The translations under genes were made by a program, and so were the position numbers. 64,000 nucleotides of DNA from Archilochus colubris (taxonomy: Eukaryota; Chordata; Aves; Apodiformes; Trochilidae): positions 35,325,121-35,389,120 of the forward strand of contig CM041085.1 in assembly GCA_023079485.1 (NCBI GenBank), in the 5' to 3' direction. The notes beneath the pieces were generated by a model. The model searched no databases and had not been told where the DNA came from. It saw only the letters and a program-made list of their open reading frames with translations. Below are positions 24,220-36,562 of the stretch, in pieces. The first letter of the stretch is position 1; every line of letters begins with the position of its first letter.

Positions 24220-27200
24220 AAGTATAGAACAAGCCATGTTTTGTCACTGCTAAACAGGCAATCAATAATGGCTGGGACTTCCTGGTACCTGTTATGATAA
24301 ATACTCTTATATGCAAAAATTTAAGCCAACTTTAGTCATCATTCAGTGCCTGAACTTCTGCACGTACCTTCTTTCCTGCTTTTCAAAAATCTGAACCCAG
24401 TTATGTTAGTGCACACATTAGGATGGGTGGACCTTGATCATAAACTTCATTAGAATATTTGAGAAAAGTTTATATATTACTTAATCGTATGACACAAACA
24501 ATATTCTGTGGTTTCAGTTCACTTATATGAAGGTTTTACAGCACTAGATCAGCAGAAATATAAGTATTTTTAGAGCTGGACATTAAGGCACACCATGGGT
24601 ATCATACTAATCTAAACCTTATCTGCCATGTGAGTTTATCCATGAAGCTGAACATTCTCCAGGTTTGTGCTGAATCCCTGTCAAAACTAGAAGGGACAAA
24701 ATGAGCAAAAGTTTCCTATTCCTATATAATAATGTCACTTGCCCTGCAGAGTTCCCTGCGAGAGAAGAATAACGAGGCACCTCCTAGGTTCTATGTAATT
24801 ACAGCAAGACATGGGGCAAAAGATTTCACAGTCAGGATGCTGAGGGACCTGTTCCTCACCCTAGCTCTGGCATGCTGGATGACCTTTCATTTTAAAATCT
24901 TTGGATTTCAGTCACCTTACTTGCACATTGATGGTATCAGCATTTATAAGGCACTTTAAAATCTACTGACAAAACTGCTTGCTAAAGCCCTCACACCAAT
25001 CGTTTGTGGTAAGCTCTTCTAGCCACGAAAACAAAAAAATTTAGTTGTGTTTCTTTTTCTTTTCTGCCTTTTTTTTCTTTTCTTTGACAAACACTGACTG
25101 ACTGTTGCTAACAATTACTTGTAGTATTATTTTTATTGACATTATCACTACTGCTGTCAGCATCACATCTAGCTACAGACCAAGTGATTCATGTTGTACA
25201 AACACTGGATAAAAAGCCTATAGTCTAGTAAGATGTCTTATAGAGCTTACACTCTAATTTTAAAACAAACCCCAAGCCAAAAAACCAAAAGCAACAAAAA
25301 AAACTCCCAACAAACAATAAAGAAACAAACCAAAAGAAGATCCCTCCCCAAAACACAACAAAAAAAGAACAAGAGAACAAGGGAATAAACAGTTTCAGAA
25401 AGATAAATTGACTAACATGATAGCCAGTAATCCTATCTCATTTGCAGAACATTTGTGTAGACTTGCTAAACAGTGTTACAAGGTGTATTTATTTCAAAGA
25501 CCCGTGCCAATGCCATCTTCAATGATTGTTTTTTTTTTTATTGGCATTGAAACTACAGCTGACTCCTCCTTTCCATTGCTGACCGCTCAGAAAATTAAAT
25601 TACCTACTTGCCATAACCTATTGCAACTTGTTAAGGATTCACTACATTGAAGGCTACTGAAATGAAAACAAGAGCAATATAAACCATATTGAATTGTTTC
25701 TGCATATATAAGATGATCCGTATATTGGTAACACATGTATGTCAGCCATATTGAGAAGTGTGCTATTTTTATTTCAGAGGGAAGCTGATGAAAGAATGGC
25801 ATAAAGACTAATTTCCACAAAGGACTGAATTGTAAAACCTACTAAAACCAGCAGAGTGGATAAATCTGACCAGCATCTTTGGCTCTTACTAACAAGGAAG
25901 TCAGCCTCAGGGCAAAATTCAGTCACTAACACACAGAACAAACTTGGGAGTTATGTAAGGACACACACTTATCAGACTACTGCTACAGAAATTTTGCCTG
26001 TTTTCTGAGACATGACACTTTTGCTGGATGTGAGTCAAATGACTACAGGTCTCCTCTTAGTCTGTCTGAAGTCCTCTGCAGGTATCTATTTCATAACTCC
26101 ATTATCAAATATAAAGGAAACCCCCCATAAACACTTGATGTAATGTGGGTGCCTCACATGCCAAAAATGTTTTCATTGCATTCTGGTTACTAACAGCCCT
26201 TCACAAAGCCCTTGCAGCCTTGACTCCCTCTAGTCAGTAGTGCATGGCATCGTAATTTTGACATTTACATGCACAGAGAAGAAGATGCTTGCCATTCAGC
26301 CCAAGTATATGAAGCAATTGTGATTTTACTTGAACCTTTTAACATATAGATTATTTTTCCTTCCAGATCAATACATCATCTTTTGACTCACTAGGATACA
26401 TCAAAAAACAAAGGCATTATTTAAAACAAACTTTTTGGGTTTTGATTCTTTCGGGTCCTTTGGCATTGCACAATCACTTTATAAATATGGTAGCCAATAT
26501 TTCAACTACTAAAAGAAGAAAATTCAATGAAATAAAAGAAAACATTCTGCTCTCCTAAAATCTCCTTCAGAGGAAAACTGCTCACCACTCAAAACCAGAG
26601 AATTAGCCATGTTAAAACAGATTCGATCTGCCTGCATCCATCACCCTTCCTCCAGCTTGTCAAGACTCTATGGCCTTGAGCTCTGCTTTAATTCATAATG
26701 GTATATTAATTCATCCTTTATTTAATCTCAATTTAATAAATTACTGTGAAACGGTCCTTCTGGTATTTTATTAACATAAAATAATGGCTTTACAGGAGGT
26801 CATTTAGAGCTGTTCTGAGCTAGAGGTAAAGAACAGCTAATCCACAGCATTATAAGGTTTTCTTTGAGTTAATACATATCAACCTCTTAATGAATTTCAG
26901 GGAGTTTGGTTAATATTTTTATTGGATGATATTTTTCCAGCAATACAATTTTCCATGGTTTCAAGAGCAACTTAAAATTCAGGAACAGATATTTAATATT
27001 ATTATAGTTCATGCTGATATTCACATATGTAATTCTTAGTCAGTTGGGGCCCTGTAGAAAGGTAATATTAGATAAGGGGTTTAGAACTTGCTCATTATTG
27101 TCTTGGTGTCCTTAAACTGCTTGGAATAAAAGCAGCATTAAATGGGTCTTCTAAAAATTCTAGACCTCACTAAAATGTCAACCTGCAGCTTAATATAAAC

Positions 27201-30200
27201 CACTCTCAAAAGACAGGAAGGAGATTTGTATTTTAATGTCCAGAAAAAGAGGGTGTGTTTTTATTCATTTAGCTATTCAGAGTTCAGAGATGTTCAGATT
27301 AGTCACATGTACTGCAATATTAACTAAAAAATTATTTTGTGACAGATTTTGGCCTGTGGATTAATTGGAGTAATTCAAGTCACACCGTATTGATGTGCAG
27401 CTTCTTCCTGAAAGTCATGGCAAATGAAAAATGAATAATGCTGGCAAGTAATAGCCTCTACAGGAGAGAGCAAGGATAGAGTCACAGGCTCAGTTTTTTA
27501 AGAGAATTTCAGGTTTTTTTAAAGAACATTACCTCCATCTATCAGTACACAGATAACAGCAATGTATCCACACCATGGACAAATGAGCCCCCTTATTGTG
27601 AAGACAAAAAACAAAAAAGCATCATAAAAACTTAACCTAAAAACTAATATATGAGACATGGCATCAGAGATCGTACCCTTGCAAAACTGAAACACATATT
27701 TTCAGCCTATTTTATTTTTCTGGAGGAAAAGAAACAAAAATTAAGGTACTGGATGAAGGAAAATCTTAAAGATTGTCCTTTGCTTTTCATGGAAATGCTC
27801 CAACTCCATCCTAAGGGTGGTGAAGCTGCGAGACAAAAAGCAACTGAATCCCAAAGAGAAGCTGATGGAGACCCAGGGAGGCAGGGCATCCTGCTATACA
27901 GATATCTTGGTGTTCTGGGTGTGGTGAAAAAATTAACTCCAGCCAAATCTAGTACACCTGGTAATTACTTAATAAAAAAATGAAAGGAATTTCCCTTGAA
28001 TGACTTTTGCTACAACAATCAGATGGGAAAGAAAGCTATTCAGAAGCAGAAGAGACATATATGATGTTTTGTCTGTTCAAGTGAATGAGGCCTGAGAGAA
28101 AACCTTGCTAGGAAACAGTGAGAATAGCACTATGACCAAATTGTCTATTGAAGAGAAGGGGAGACAAAGCTTATAAGAACTTCTGTGATCTAGTAAGAGT
28201 CTTAAGGAAAACTCCAACAGCCCAATGCCACATCATTAGTGCTCTTCAAGCCGCTCAGAGCAGGTAAGGACTAACAAGCAAGCTACTGAAGTCTCTCTCA
28301 GGAGCTTGGCCCCCACTTCTGCTGCCCTTGGCCATTAACACATTTCTTGACTTCTCTGCACACCAGTTTGCCTCTATTGGCTATTTGTGAAGAAATGTAG
28401 TAGATTTCCTTGTCAGAAATTCTGGTATTTACAAAGCACTCTACAATAATGAGAAAACCCAAGAAGCAAGTTGGCATTATTGTCATGCTGGTGTTGACAT
28501 ACAAGCATTTCAAAGACTGAACAGATCTGAGTGAGTAAAAAAATTGTTTTTAGCATGTTTTGTTACAATAGCTCTCTTATCAGATAACTGATAAGTTTCA
28601 CTTGCAAAACTTCAGAACTACATAATTTCCTCAAAGATAACAAGACTGAAGTGATAAAAGAAAGTGTCAAATATTGCAACTCAGTATATTGAGGATACAT
28701 CATGGATGACATTGAAGCTGAGACTTTTGTAACTGTATTTGGTGTCATTCTGAGGATGTCTTATATTAATATTGATCTATTTGGTAAGCAAACCAGTCAG
28801 AAATATAATACCAATTATATAAAAAATAATACATTTTCAGACATTCATTCTCTTCTAGTTTAGAAAATAAGGTATATTGAATACATGCTTCCATACAGCA
28901 CAAGCAGAGTATTTTAGCAGGAGAAAATCTATTATGCAGTCAATGTTTATAGTCAGCAGGCAGGCAGTATTCGAAACTTACCTTGCACATACATTATGTA
29001 TGTATATTTTATAAGCACAATATAGAAAGGAATTTCTCTTACCACTTCCAAAAATTTATTAGATCATGGCAGTAGGATTAGACCTGAGTTTGATGTTTTC
29101 ATCTTCAAATTCTTTCCTAAAACTTGTTGTTTCTGAGACACAACATTTGTCTGTCAACTGTTCTAACTTACAGGTCTATATGTTAACTTCGTAGAATAAA
29201 GTAATGAGAATCTTTTGAAGAAGTGTTTAAAAAAAGCTTGTTTCAACCCTCACGGTTATAATCTCAATTACTGATCAGTTTCCTGAGAGTACATCCTGTA
29301 ATAAATATGCTAGCATTTTTCTCTCAGGCAAAAAATGATGGATGTGCTTCTCCAGGATGAGATTTGCAGCAGGGTTAGAGCATGCCCTTGGGTGGGTCAA
29401 GGAAAGGACACAAAACTGAGCTGCAGTAACCAATTGATACTGTGACACTGCTACATTTATGGCCACATCTAAACTTCTTTTTTACCTAAATAGGTCTGGA
29501 ATTCTTGAATGGGAGAAAACCAGAGTTGACAGCCATCGATATCCAAGAAAAGGCATCATGCAGATCCAACGATGCCTAACTTTAGGCTCCTAAGTAACCA
29601 TTGACTTCAATTCACCATTGGGATCCTTAATATGCCTTTGATCTATGCCCAAGCACTGTAAAATCTTATACCAAGAAAGCAAACAAATTTGAGAAAGCTG
29701 TAATCACACCTATGATTTTAACTTAAAAAGAAAACTACTGTGTCAACATGCAGTGAGCATTACCATATTACGCACAGACATGTTGAAATACCTCTTAAAT
29801 AGCTTCAGTATTGAGAGCACTGATGCTGATTCTATTGGTGCAATGGAGATGTTGAGAAGACAAAAATTAGCTGCATATAGGCACCAATATTCCAGTTTAA
29901 AAATTGCCAGGCATTTACCTTTCTGGAGACCTAAATTATGCATGGGAAAAAAAAATGAGATTTTCATGTAACATTTGACATCAGTTTACCTTACTGTCAC
30001 AGCTGTCAGTTTATAAAATGTTGCTGTCTGTCTCTTAAATGGAACTTAGGTGATTTTGTGGAAGACACAGTAAAAGAAACAAAAGCAATCATTCCTAAGC
30101 ACAGTGTCAAGCTTCTGCAGTGACAAAAGAAACACAGGAATTTTCAAGGAAAGGAAAGATGATGCCAACTTCTCCAAGTGATTATGATCTCCCTGGTCTC

Positions 30201-31539
30201 CACCTTCTAATCTGATGGCATAACCCCCAATACAGTTCCAATAGAACTTTTTGCCATTCTTAACACTTTGGTTTGAAAAAGCTTTGTTTGTACCACTTGT
30301 CTGTGTTTACAGTACTGAGCCTCCTCATGGAAGGCAACCCAGACTATTTATGTCAAGTTAACCGATCTGAAACTATCAGGTGGCAATTTTCTAACCAGTC
30401 TCTCTCTTGATTCAGTTGAAACAGAAAAAAAAACCAATTAAATATATTTCTCTTTGAGTCATCTTTCTATAAATGCAATGCCAGGTCACTTTCCATGAAA
30501 TGTGATTTTTAAGCTCAAAATTGTTTGAATTTTATTAGATTTCTCCATGATACACTTAATAAATCAGCCAGTTTATTAATGCCAAGTAAAGAAACTGGTG
30601 ATTACTGCTTTCAGTTTGTGGTTTACCAGTATAAATACAGGTAAAATATGTACCTGCATATATATCTTAAATAAACTAATAAATCTGTAAAAATAAAGTA
30701 GACTTTTAACAGAACTCAGGATCTGCATACTAATATGGTATCTTCTTTGAAAAGCCTTGCTGGCTGAAGGGATAAGTAGCGAAACACAGTACTCTACAGC
30801 TCCACGTAAGCCTGTCTGAATCCAGTCTTTGCTGGGAACAGATCAATCTTACTAAAATCTCCAAGAAAAAGAGCAATTCTCAGTTCAAATCAAATGAGAC
30901 CATGCCCTGCAAAACGCCTCACACTTCATCTCCCTCTGTGGGTGCTGGGGAAGGCCAAGGCTTTTAAGATAGTGGGAGACAGGTGATCGTCCAGATCAGA
31001 ACAGAGGTGTCCTGGCCAAGGCATAAAAATCTTAAAATATGTTGTACGTAACCTATATGCATAAGAATATCAACACAGAAGTCCAATTTATAAGAGACAA
31101 AACAGCACTGTGGATTTTAATGCCAGTGTTATCTGACTGAAAACTTTTCTTTAAAATTCTGACTAAACTGAAATAGTAATTTAGGTGTCAGCATCACTCA
31201 TGCAGTTCATTTGTTATAATAAACACCCAGCCTCCTCCCACTTGTTTTATGAACTATATTATTTGGTTAGTCCAAACACATCAGTAACATGGTGAAAGGG
31301 CCCAGCAGGACCAGAAGTTTCATTCCATACTGTATATTACCTTCTGTTAACAGAAAAAGAGTTTTGTAGGAACAGACTTGGAATCTGCAAAATTTATACA
31401 CTCCAGATAGATTTTACATTTCTTGCTGGCCTGTCTTAACCTACATTCTTCTCTTCCAAGACAATAGTTTAATTTCCAAGAAATGACCTAGGTTATTCTA
31501 ATTTTATAAGTGTGTGAGCCTCACGTCATCCTTTCTCTT
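24220..31539. other. Gene-free AT-rich stretch
   Basis: No gene was recognised. An A/C-rich low-complexity tract lies at 25261-25395. The parts near 26690-27060 and 27280-27460 are repeat-free and rich in TAAT-type motifs, which makes them weak candidates for conserved noncoding elements. A 110-codon open frame at 27651-27983 has no recognisable domain and no exon-like context. Confidence 0.6.
25261..25395. repeat. A/C-rich low-complexity tract
   Basis: About 135 bases made of A runs broken by C, CC and occasional G, with almost no T. No fixed repeat unit is visible. No function can be inferred. Confidence 0.7.
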
Positions 31540-31857
31540 AGTCACATTGACAAAGAGTCTCCAGGAAAGATGGAGAAGAACTCTTTATCAGGGAGTGTGG
31601 TGGTAGTATAAGGCTAACAGTTTTAAACAGAGAGGTAGATTTAGATTAGATATTAGGAAGAAATTCTCTCCTTTGAGAGTGCTGAGACACTGAAACAGGC
31701 TGCCCAGTCAAGTTGTGGATGCCTCCTTCTTGGAAGTGTTTGAGGCCAGCTTGGATGGGGCTTTGAACAACCTGGTCTAGTGGAAGGTGTGGTGATGGCA
31801 GGGGAGCTGGAACTAAATGCATTTTAAAGTCCCTTCTAGCCGAAACCATTCTGTGAC
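31540..31857 (+). mobile_element. CR1 LINE 3' end, plus orientation
   Basis: Recognised by GACTCTTTATCAGGGAGTGT-like sequence at the left, then GTTTTAAAC, TTAGATTAGATATTAGGAAG (31640-31659), CACTGAAACAGGCTGCCCAG, GGATGGGGCTTTGAACAACC, CCTGGTCTAGTGGAAGGTG and a terminal ACCATTCTGTGAC. This is the last part of ORF2 plus the 3' tail of a typical avian CR1. The copy is 5'-truncated and non-coding, with small indels. Its left edge is approximate. Confidence 0.87.
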
Positions 31858-32110
31858 AAAATGAACTGGGAGAGACAGACAGACTATCTTCGGTATAGGG
31901 GAACCACAGATACAGAGGCAGAGATTATCATGTGGAAATGGGTTTCACACTCCCACTTGCTTTGCAATGGCAGGGACTCCCTGACACTATTCATTATAAA
32001 AGACCCAGTGGCTGCATCCAGTGTATTAGATCGTTATTGGTAGCAATCTCCTGGCTATGGCAGGAATATCATCCTTCTAAAGGAAACATGTTGAACTCCA
32101 TACCCTATGT
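31858..32110. other. Unassigned spacer between CR1 fragments
   Basis: About 250 bases separate a CR1 3' end from the next CR1-like segment. Two short overlapping open frames run through it without recognisable motifs. It could be host DNA or an unrecognised part of a rearranged CR1. Confidence 0.45.
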
Positions 32111-32230
32111 GGGTTGGGGCAAACCCAGGTCCACAGGCTGGGTGGAGGATGGATTAAGAGCAGCCCTGTGGAGGACTTGGTGGAGAAGCTCAATGTGAGC
32201 TGGCAACCTGTGCTGGCAACCCAGAAAGCA
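32111..32230 (+). mobile_element. CR1 fragment, late ORF2 region, plus orientation
   Basis: The sequence around CTGGGTGGAGGATGGATTAAG (32139 onward), GGACTTGG, GAAGCTCAATGTGAGCTGG and GGCAACCCAGAAAGC matches the CR1 segment downstream of the reverse transcriptase core, coding for the GLDWLRAALQRRTWG-like and LNVSWQ-like stretch. It is broken by frameshifts. It stops at about 32230, where endonuclease-region sequence starts, so this late segment lies upstream of an early one, the reverse of the normal CR1 order. Confidence 0.6.
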
Positions 32231-32248
32231 AGTACTCACAGTACTCAC
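32231..32248. repeat. 9-bp tandem duplication at a CR1-CR1 junction
   Basis: AGTACTCAC occurs twice back to back, at 32231-32239 and 32240-32248, exactly between the late-ORF2 piece and the endonuclease piece. It may be filler or a short duplication made when the two fragments were joined. Confidence 0.55.
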
Positions 32249-32712
32249 GGGGGACTTCAACCACCCTGGTATCTGTTGGAGGGACAGCTCTGCAAAGCAC
32301 AAACAATCCAGAAGGTTCCTGGAGTGTGTAGATGACAACTTCCTTTTCCAAGTAATTGAGGAACCAACAAAGAGAGGTGCTATGCTGAACCTTGTTCTTA
32401 CTAGCAAGAAAGGGCTGGTGAAGGATGCTAAGCTCAAGGGCAGTCTAGGTTATAGTAACCATGAAATAGTAGAATTCAAGATCCTTAGGGCAGCAAGGAG
32501 CACTCACAGTAAGCCCACTACCCTTGACTTCAAGAGGGAAGATTTCAGCTCAAGAGAGTGCCGTGGGATAACATCCTGGAGGAAAGAGGGGCCCATGAAA
32601 GATGGCTGGTATTTAAGGACCATCATCTCCAAGCCCAAGAGTGATGCATCCCAACTAAGAGAAAGTCAGGTAAAAATTCCAGGAGGTCGGCATGGATGAG
32701 GAAGCAGCTCCT
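32249..32712 (+). pseudogene. CR1 ORF2 endonuclease-domain fragment, decayed
   Basis: Translation across frames gives the C-terminal part of the apurinic/apyrimidinic-type endonuclease of CR1 ORF2: GDFNHPGICW at the start (the GDFN motif of this nuclease fold), then QSRRFLECVDDN, FQVIEEPTKRGAMLNLVLTS, GSLGYSNHEIVEF (the SNH/SDH motif near the active site) and TLDFKREDF. After about residue 105 the frame is lost, but nucleotide similarity continues to GGCATGGATGAGGAAGCAGC (32689-32708). The enzyme nicks target DNA to prime reverse transcription in intact elements. This copy has frameshifts and a short internal deletion and cannot make the protein. No 3' end of the same copy follows. Confidence 0.8.
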
Positions 32713-35700
32713 AGAAACCTCAAACGTTGTTGGTGAAACATCAACTTTTGCTACCTTGCAAAAAGTAAATCTTAACTCAAGACAGAAGAACTCGTAATAA
32801 AAGACTACCATAGAAATGGCCTGAACCCTTCTCGTTTCGTCATCCCTTCTCCCACATCTACTTTTCCCACCTGACTTGAACTGTCTTAAAAGAGAATGGG
32901 GAAGTAAAATTCACGTGCTTAGGATTTAATAATTAATAAGCAAGGAGCCAATTAGTATCTGACTGCTCTGGGTTCTGATGAAGTATTGTCCTTGAGCTGG
33001 CTACATTGGCACTTGAATTGAAAAGTATCTTAAAGTTTAAGAAGTAGTTTTGAAATACTTGACATGCTTGGCAGAGTTTAACTCTATCCTGATGTCTCCA
33101 TTGCAGCTCAAGCCCACATAGAGCCATTAGAGTCATACTACTCACAATTATGAAGAAACTAGAATTAAAAAAGAAGTGTAGGTGAATTTTAAAAGGAAAA
33201 AGTTGGTTTTCAAATAGGAAAAAAGCCCTGTTCTTTCTGCTGAGAATAGAACAATTAAATAAGTATCTAAAAAATAATTCTTAAATAAAGTGTTTCCACC
33301 ACTCATTTCCCTTGACATTACTTTTGAAAATAGTATCTGCATTACAAAAGAATACATGTGCAGTATTTTGGACATATTTTCCCTTCCCCTGGAACATCAG
33401 TTTTTCCTAATGTACTATACCAAGCCATAAGACCAGACATTTTTCTGAATTCCATTTCTATAATAATGAACACATCATTATGCCAGTTACATTAGGCAAA
33501 ATTCTATAAAATCAGACTTCTCTGCTTTTGTTCTTTCACTTCAGTTTTTACAGTCAGCTTCTCTGAATATAAAGAAAGTAAGTTATAGTTTGGGAATGTA
33601 TGACACCTCAGTCTTGATAAATTTACATATATATTTCTAGCTCTACAGGCAGAACAGTCCTTTTTTTAAAGGCCTTTATATTAAAATTTAAAAGACTGTC
33701 ATTCTTACAGTAGTCTATGTTTATACCATTTGTCATTCTTACTGTAATTACTATCATTAGTTTAGATTCAAACTGCAGCATTTCTTCTTCTTCTTGCAAC
33801 CTATGGCAGAGGAACAAGCTATCAGAATTTTAATGCTTCATATATTCTATAAGTTAAGTACAGTTCTGTATGGCTTTGACCTTTTCAATATTCCATAATT
33901 TGACTGACTGGCTACTCTCATTTTTCCCCTGTTTACAGTCTCAGAAACCTGTGGGGAAGAAGCAAAATGTCTGGCCAATCAAAATACTGAACAATGCAAA
34001 GATCAAAGTAGTAAAACATACTACAGTCTTTCACAGAATATATTAGGCATTAAAAATTTCATATCACACTATAAAAAGATAACATTTTCCCCTGCAACTC
34101 TACATAGTATAAAAGTGGAGACACCAGTGCAGAGAAGGTGGCATCACTAAACTAAATAACACCATTTATACTACTCGTGCTTACTTGGTTTGGATTGTTA
34201 CACATTTCCTCAAATAACTAGCTCCTTCCTAGCACTGAAATAAAATAAAATAAAATTCAACTTTAGTTTGATAACTTTAATTCAAACTTATGGTTTTCCA
34301 GTATGAGTTCCAGTTTTGCAAACTAGAGGGACAGATGCTTCTGATCCTGCTGAATGCACACCACAAAACTTTTTTTAACAACAATCAACATTTTTGACTT
34401 GATACTATGTGGAAGTTTTAATTTTCTCTGTTTTTCATAGACAGTGGATGAGTCTAGTAACACAGAGGAAATTTCACACGATTTTTGTTTACATGACTCA
34501 TTTCAATTCTCTACTACTGAGTTAATTAATAGTAGTGGTTAATTAATAGCAGATGACACAAAAAACCCCCTCGCTTTGCCAATACAGCAATCTACTAGGA
34601 AAAAAATAAAGTAAGTAATCTTACGATGTCAGAGATTTTAATGGTACACAGTGAACAAAAGAGATTAAAAACTAAATGTAAACAACACTGAGATGATATA
34701 ATCTGAATACTTTATGGATTCATTTCCATATAATCATTGCAGCTTAATTGGGTTATGGAACTATAACATATTACCCTGTTATCACACTGCATGTTTCTTT
34801 ATCTACTTGCTAATGAGTGAGACTTAAACAAGATGAAGATCATTAATATGATTTGATTTGTAATTCTTTCCTTGCAACACCCAAAGAACAGACACTCCGA
34901 TTATTGATATTCCTATCAAATGGGGTGTCCTATTCTCTGCCTTTTAAATGCAAATTGATAATGTGTACCCTGAACAAGTTTACGAATCAACACACAAACT
35001 TAGGAAAGTTTGTCCTTATAATGCAGATTTATTGGGATGCCTCTTCTGTAGCAGCAGACCAGTTATAACAAAGAGGTTTAAATAGTATGCACAATTTCAA
35101 ATAGTATGCACAATTTGCTCATCTTGCTTGCAAGTCTGCATTTTGTGGTACGATCAGAGAGCAGGCACAGTCACCAAGGAAACAAAGACTTCAACATCAA
35201 CCTTCACACTGGAATCACAAATACAGTCAAGACAGTAAGAAGTTACAATATTTGCAAATAGGATAATAATTTATGTTATAAAATGTATAATTTAATAACT
35301 CTAGCTGGCAAAAAACAAAGACAAGTGTGCCACCTAATTTGCTGCACTGTGCTGGTGAGCAAGGTTTAAAGGTAATGGTCCAGAGCAGCAAACATGAATC
35401 TTGCTTGCCTAAGAGTCACTTGGTTATATGATCTCTCACTGTGTGCTATGCTCTTCTGTCTTCCTCCCTTCATATTGTATTACAGGTACCGTGTTTTACA
35501 AAACTTTTTTCTTTTATCTATGTCACAACCTGCTGCTTATACTGTCTCACTGCAATGGCTCAACACAACAGCAAAGGCACCTTGTAAAGGTAAAGCATCT
35601 TACAACTCCTGAGAAAAATGTTATCCTAAAAGCTGTGTTACAGGTAATTTAGAAGGAAATATCTATGACAAGAAGTATACTAGTACTCCACTGAGTAAGA

Positions 35701-35757
35701 CTAGTAATTTGGGTGGGGTCCAAAATAACCAAAGAAATGACCAAAGTGTGTGTATTG
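32713..35757. other. Gene-free AT-rich stretch
   Basis: No gene or assignable mobile element was found. Visible details are an (AAAAT)n run at 34237-34255, a repeated GTTAATTAATAG near 34520-34550, and a 19-bp tandem duplication at 35080-35117. Open frames are short and featureless. Confidence 0.65.
35080..35117. repeat. 19-bp tandem duplication
   Basis: AAATAGTATGCACAATTTC at 35080-35098 is followed directly by a copy differing only in the last base (35099-35117). This looks like a simple replication-slippage duplication. Confidence 0.8.
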
Positions 35758-36086
35758 CTCTCTACAATTACTTGAAAGGAGGTTATAGCAAGGGAGGGGG
35801 GTCAGTCGCCTCTCCCCTGTAACACATGCTAGGACAAGAGGAAATGGTCTCAAGTTGCACAAGGGAAGGTTTGTACACCAGGAAAAAAATTTTTCACCAA
35901 AAGGCTTATCAAGCACTGGAACAGGCTGCCCATGGAAGGAGTCAAGCCACTGCCCCTGGAGATATTTTGAAGATGCGTAGATGTGGTGCTTAGGGACATG
36001 GTTTGTTGTTGAACTTCAGAATTTTAGGTTAACAATTGGACTCAATGATCTTAAAGTTCTTTTCCAATTGCATAATTCTATGAATA
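35758..36086 (+). mobile_element. CR1 LINE 3' end, plus orientation
   Basis: Typical CR1 tail: CTCTACAATTACTTGAAAGG (35760-35779), GTTATAGCAAGG, GGACAAGAGGAAATGGTCTC (35832-35851), a lysine/phenylalanine-rich block with ATTTTTCACC, GGAACAGGCTGCCCATGG, CCCCTGGAGATATTTTGAAG (35955-35974), GTGGTGCTTAGGGACATGG, GGACTCAATGATCTTAAAG and the terminal ATAATTCTATGAAT. It keeps the C-terminus of ORF2 and the 3' tail but has stops and small deletions. It faces the opposite-strand CR1 tail about 290 bp to the right. Confidence 0.9.
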
Positions 36087-36377
36087 TCAAAACAGAGTCC
36101 AGGCAAGTAGATAGAAAAACTGGCAGTTTGCACAGGATATGTGATACGGCATGACACAGGTAAATGACAGGCAGAAAATTTTATTAAGTCTAGGTATGTT
36201 TTCCCATAAAAACAGTAATATAAGGTTGCTATGAATACTCTTAGATTGGAAATTGGATGATAGTTTTTAACAATCAAAGGAAAATGTTTCTGTAAAAAGA
36301 TCCAAACAGCAGCTGAAGAAAATATCCTTATCTGAAAATACAGTGGAAAGTAAATTGTCACATACTCTTATTCAAGG
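36087..36377. other. Spacer between two converging CR1 tails
   Basis: AT-rich sequence with no recognisable element. A 110-codon minus-strand open frame overlapping it (36029-36361) contains no known motif and partly runs into the CR1 tail, so I do not call it a gene. Confidence 0.5.
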
Positions 36378-36562
36378 AATTATAGAATGATTTGGAACAA
36401 AAGGGACCTTAAAGGTCATCTAACTCCAACTACCCTTCATGGGCAGGGACATGTCTCACTACACCAGGTTGTTCACAGCTCCATCTGACCTGGCCTTGAA
36501 CACTTCCAGGGATGAGAGGCATACACAGCCCCCTGCTCAACTTGATCCAGTGTTAAATAATT
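36378..36562 (-). mobile_element. CR1 LINE 3' end, minus orientation
   Basis: Read on the plus strand it is the reverse complement of a CR1 tail: ATTATAGAATGATTTGGAAC (36379-36398), AGGGACCTTAAAGGTCATC, CCATGGGCAGGGACATG-type sequence (here TTCATGGGCAGGG), ACTACACCAGGTTGTTCAC, CTGACCTGGCCTTGAACAC and TCCAGGGATGAGAGGCAT. The 3' terminus is on the left, at about 36378; the right edge is the 5' truncation. It is non-coding. Confidence 0.86.

Noticed and set aside
27925..27957. Short resemblance to the reverse complement of an avian LTR 5' end (AAAAATTAACTCCAGCC)
   Set aside because: The similarity is about 30 bases only, and the sequence to its left does not continue as LTR.
27651..27983. 110-codon plus-strand open frame rich in Lys and Glu
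   Set aside because: No recognisable domain, splice context or similarity; it is within the length expected by chance in 64 kb.
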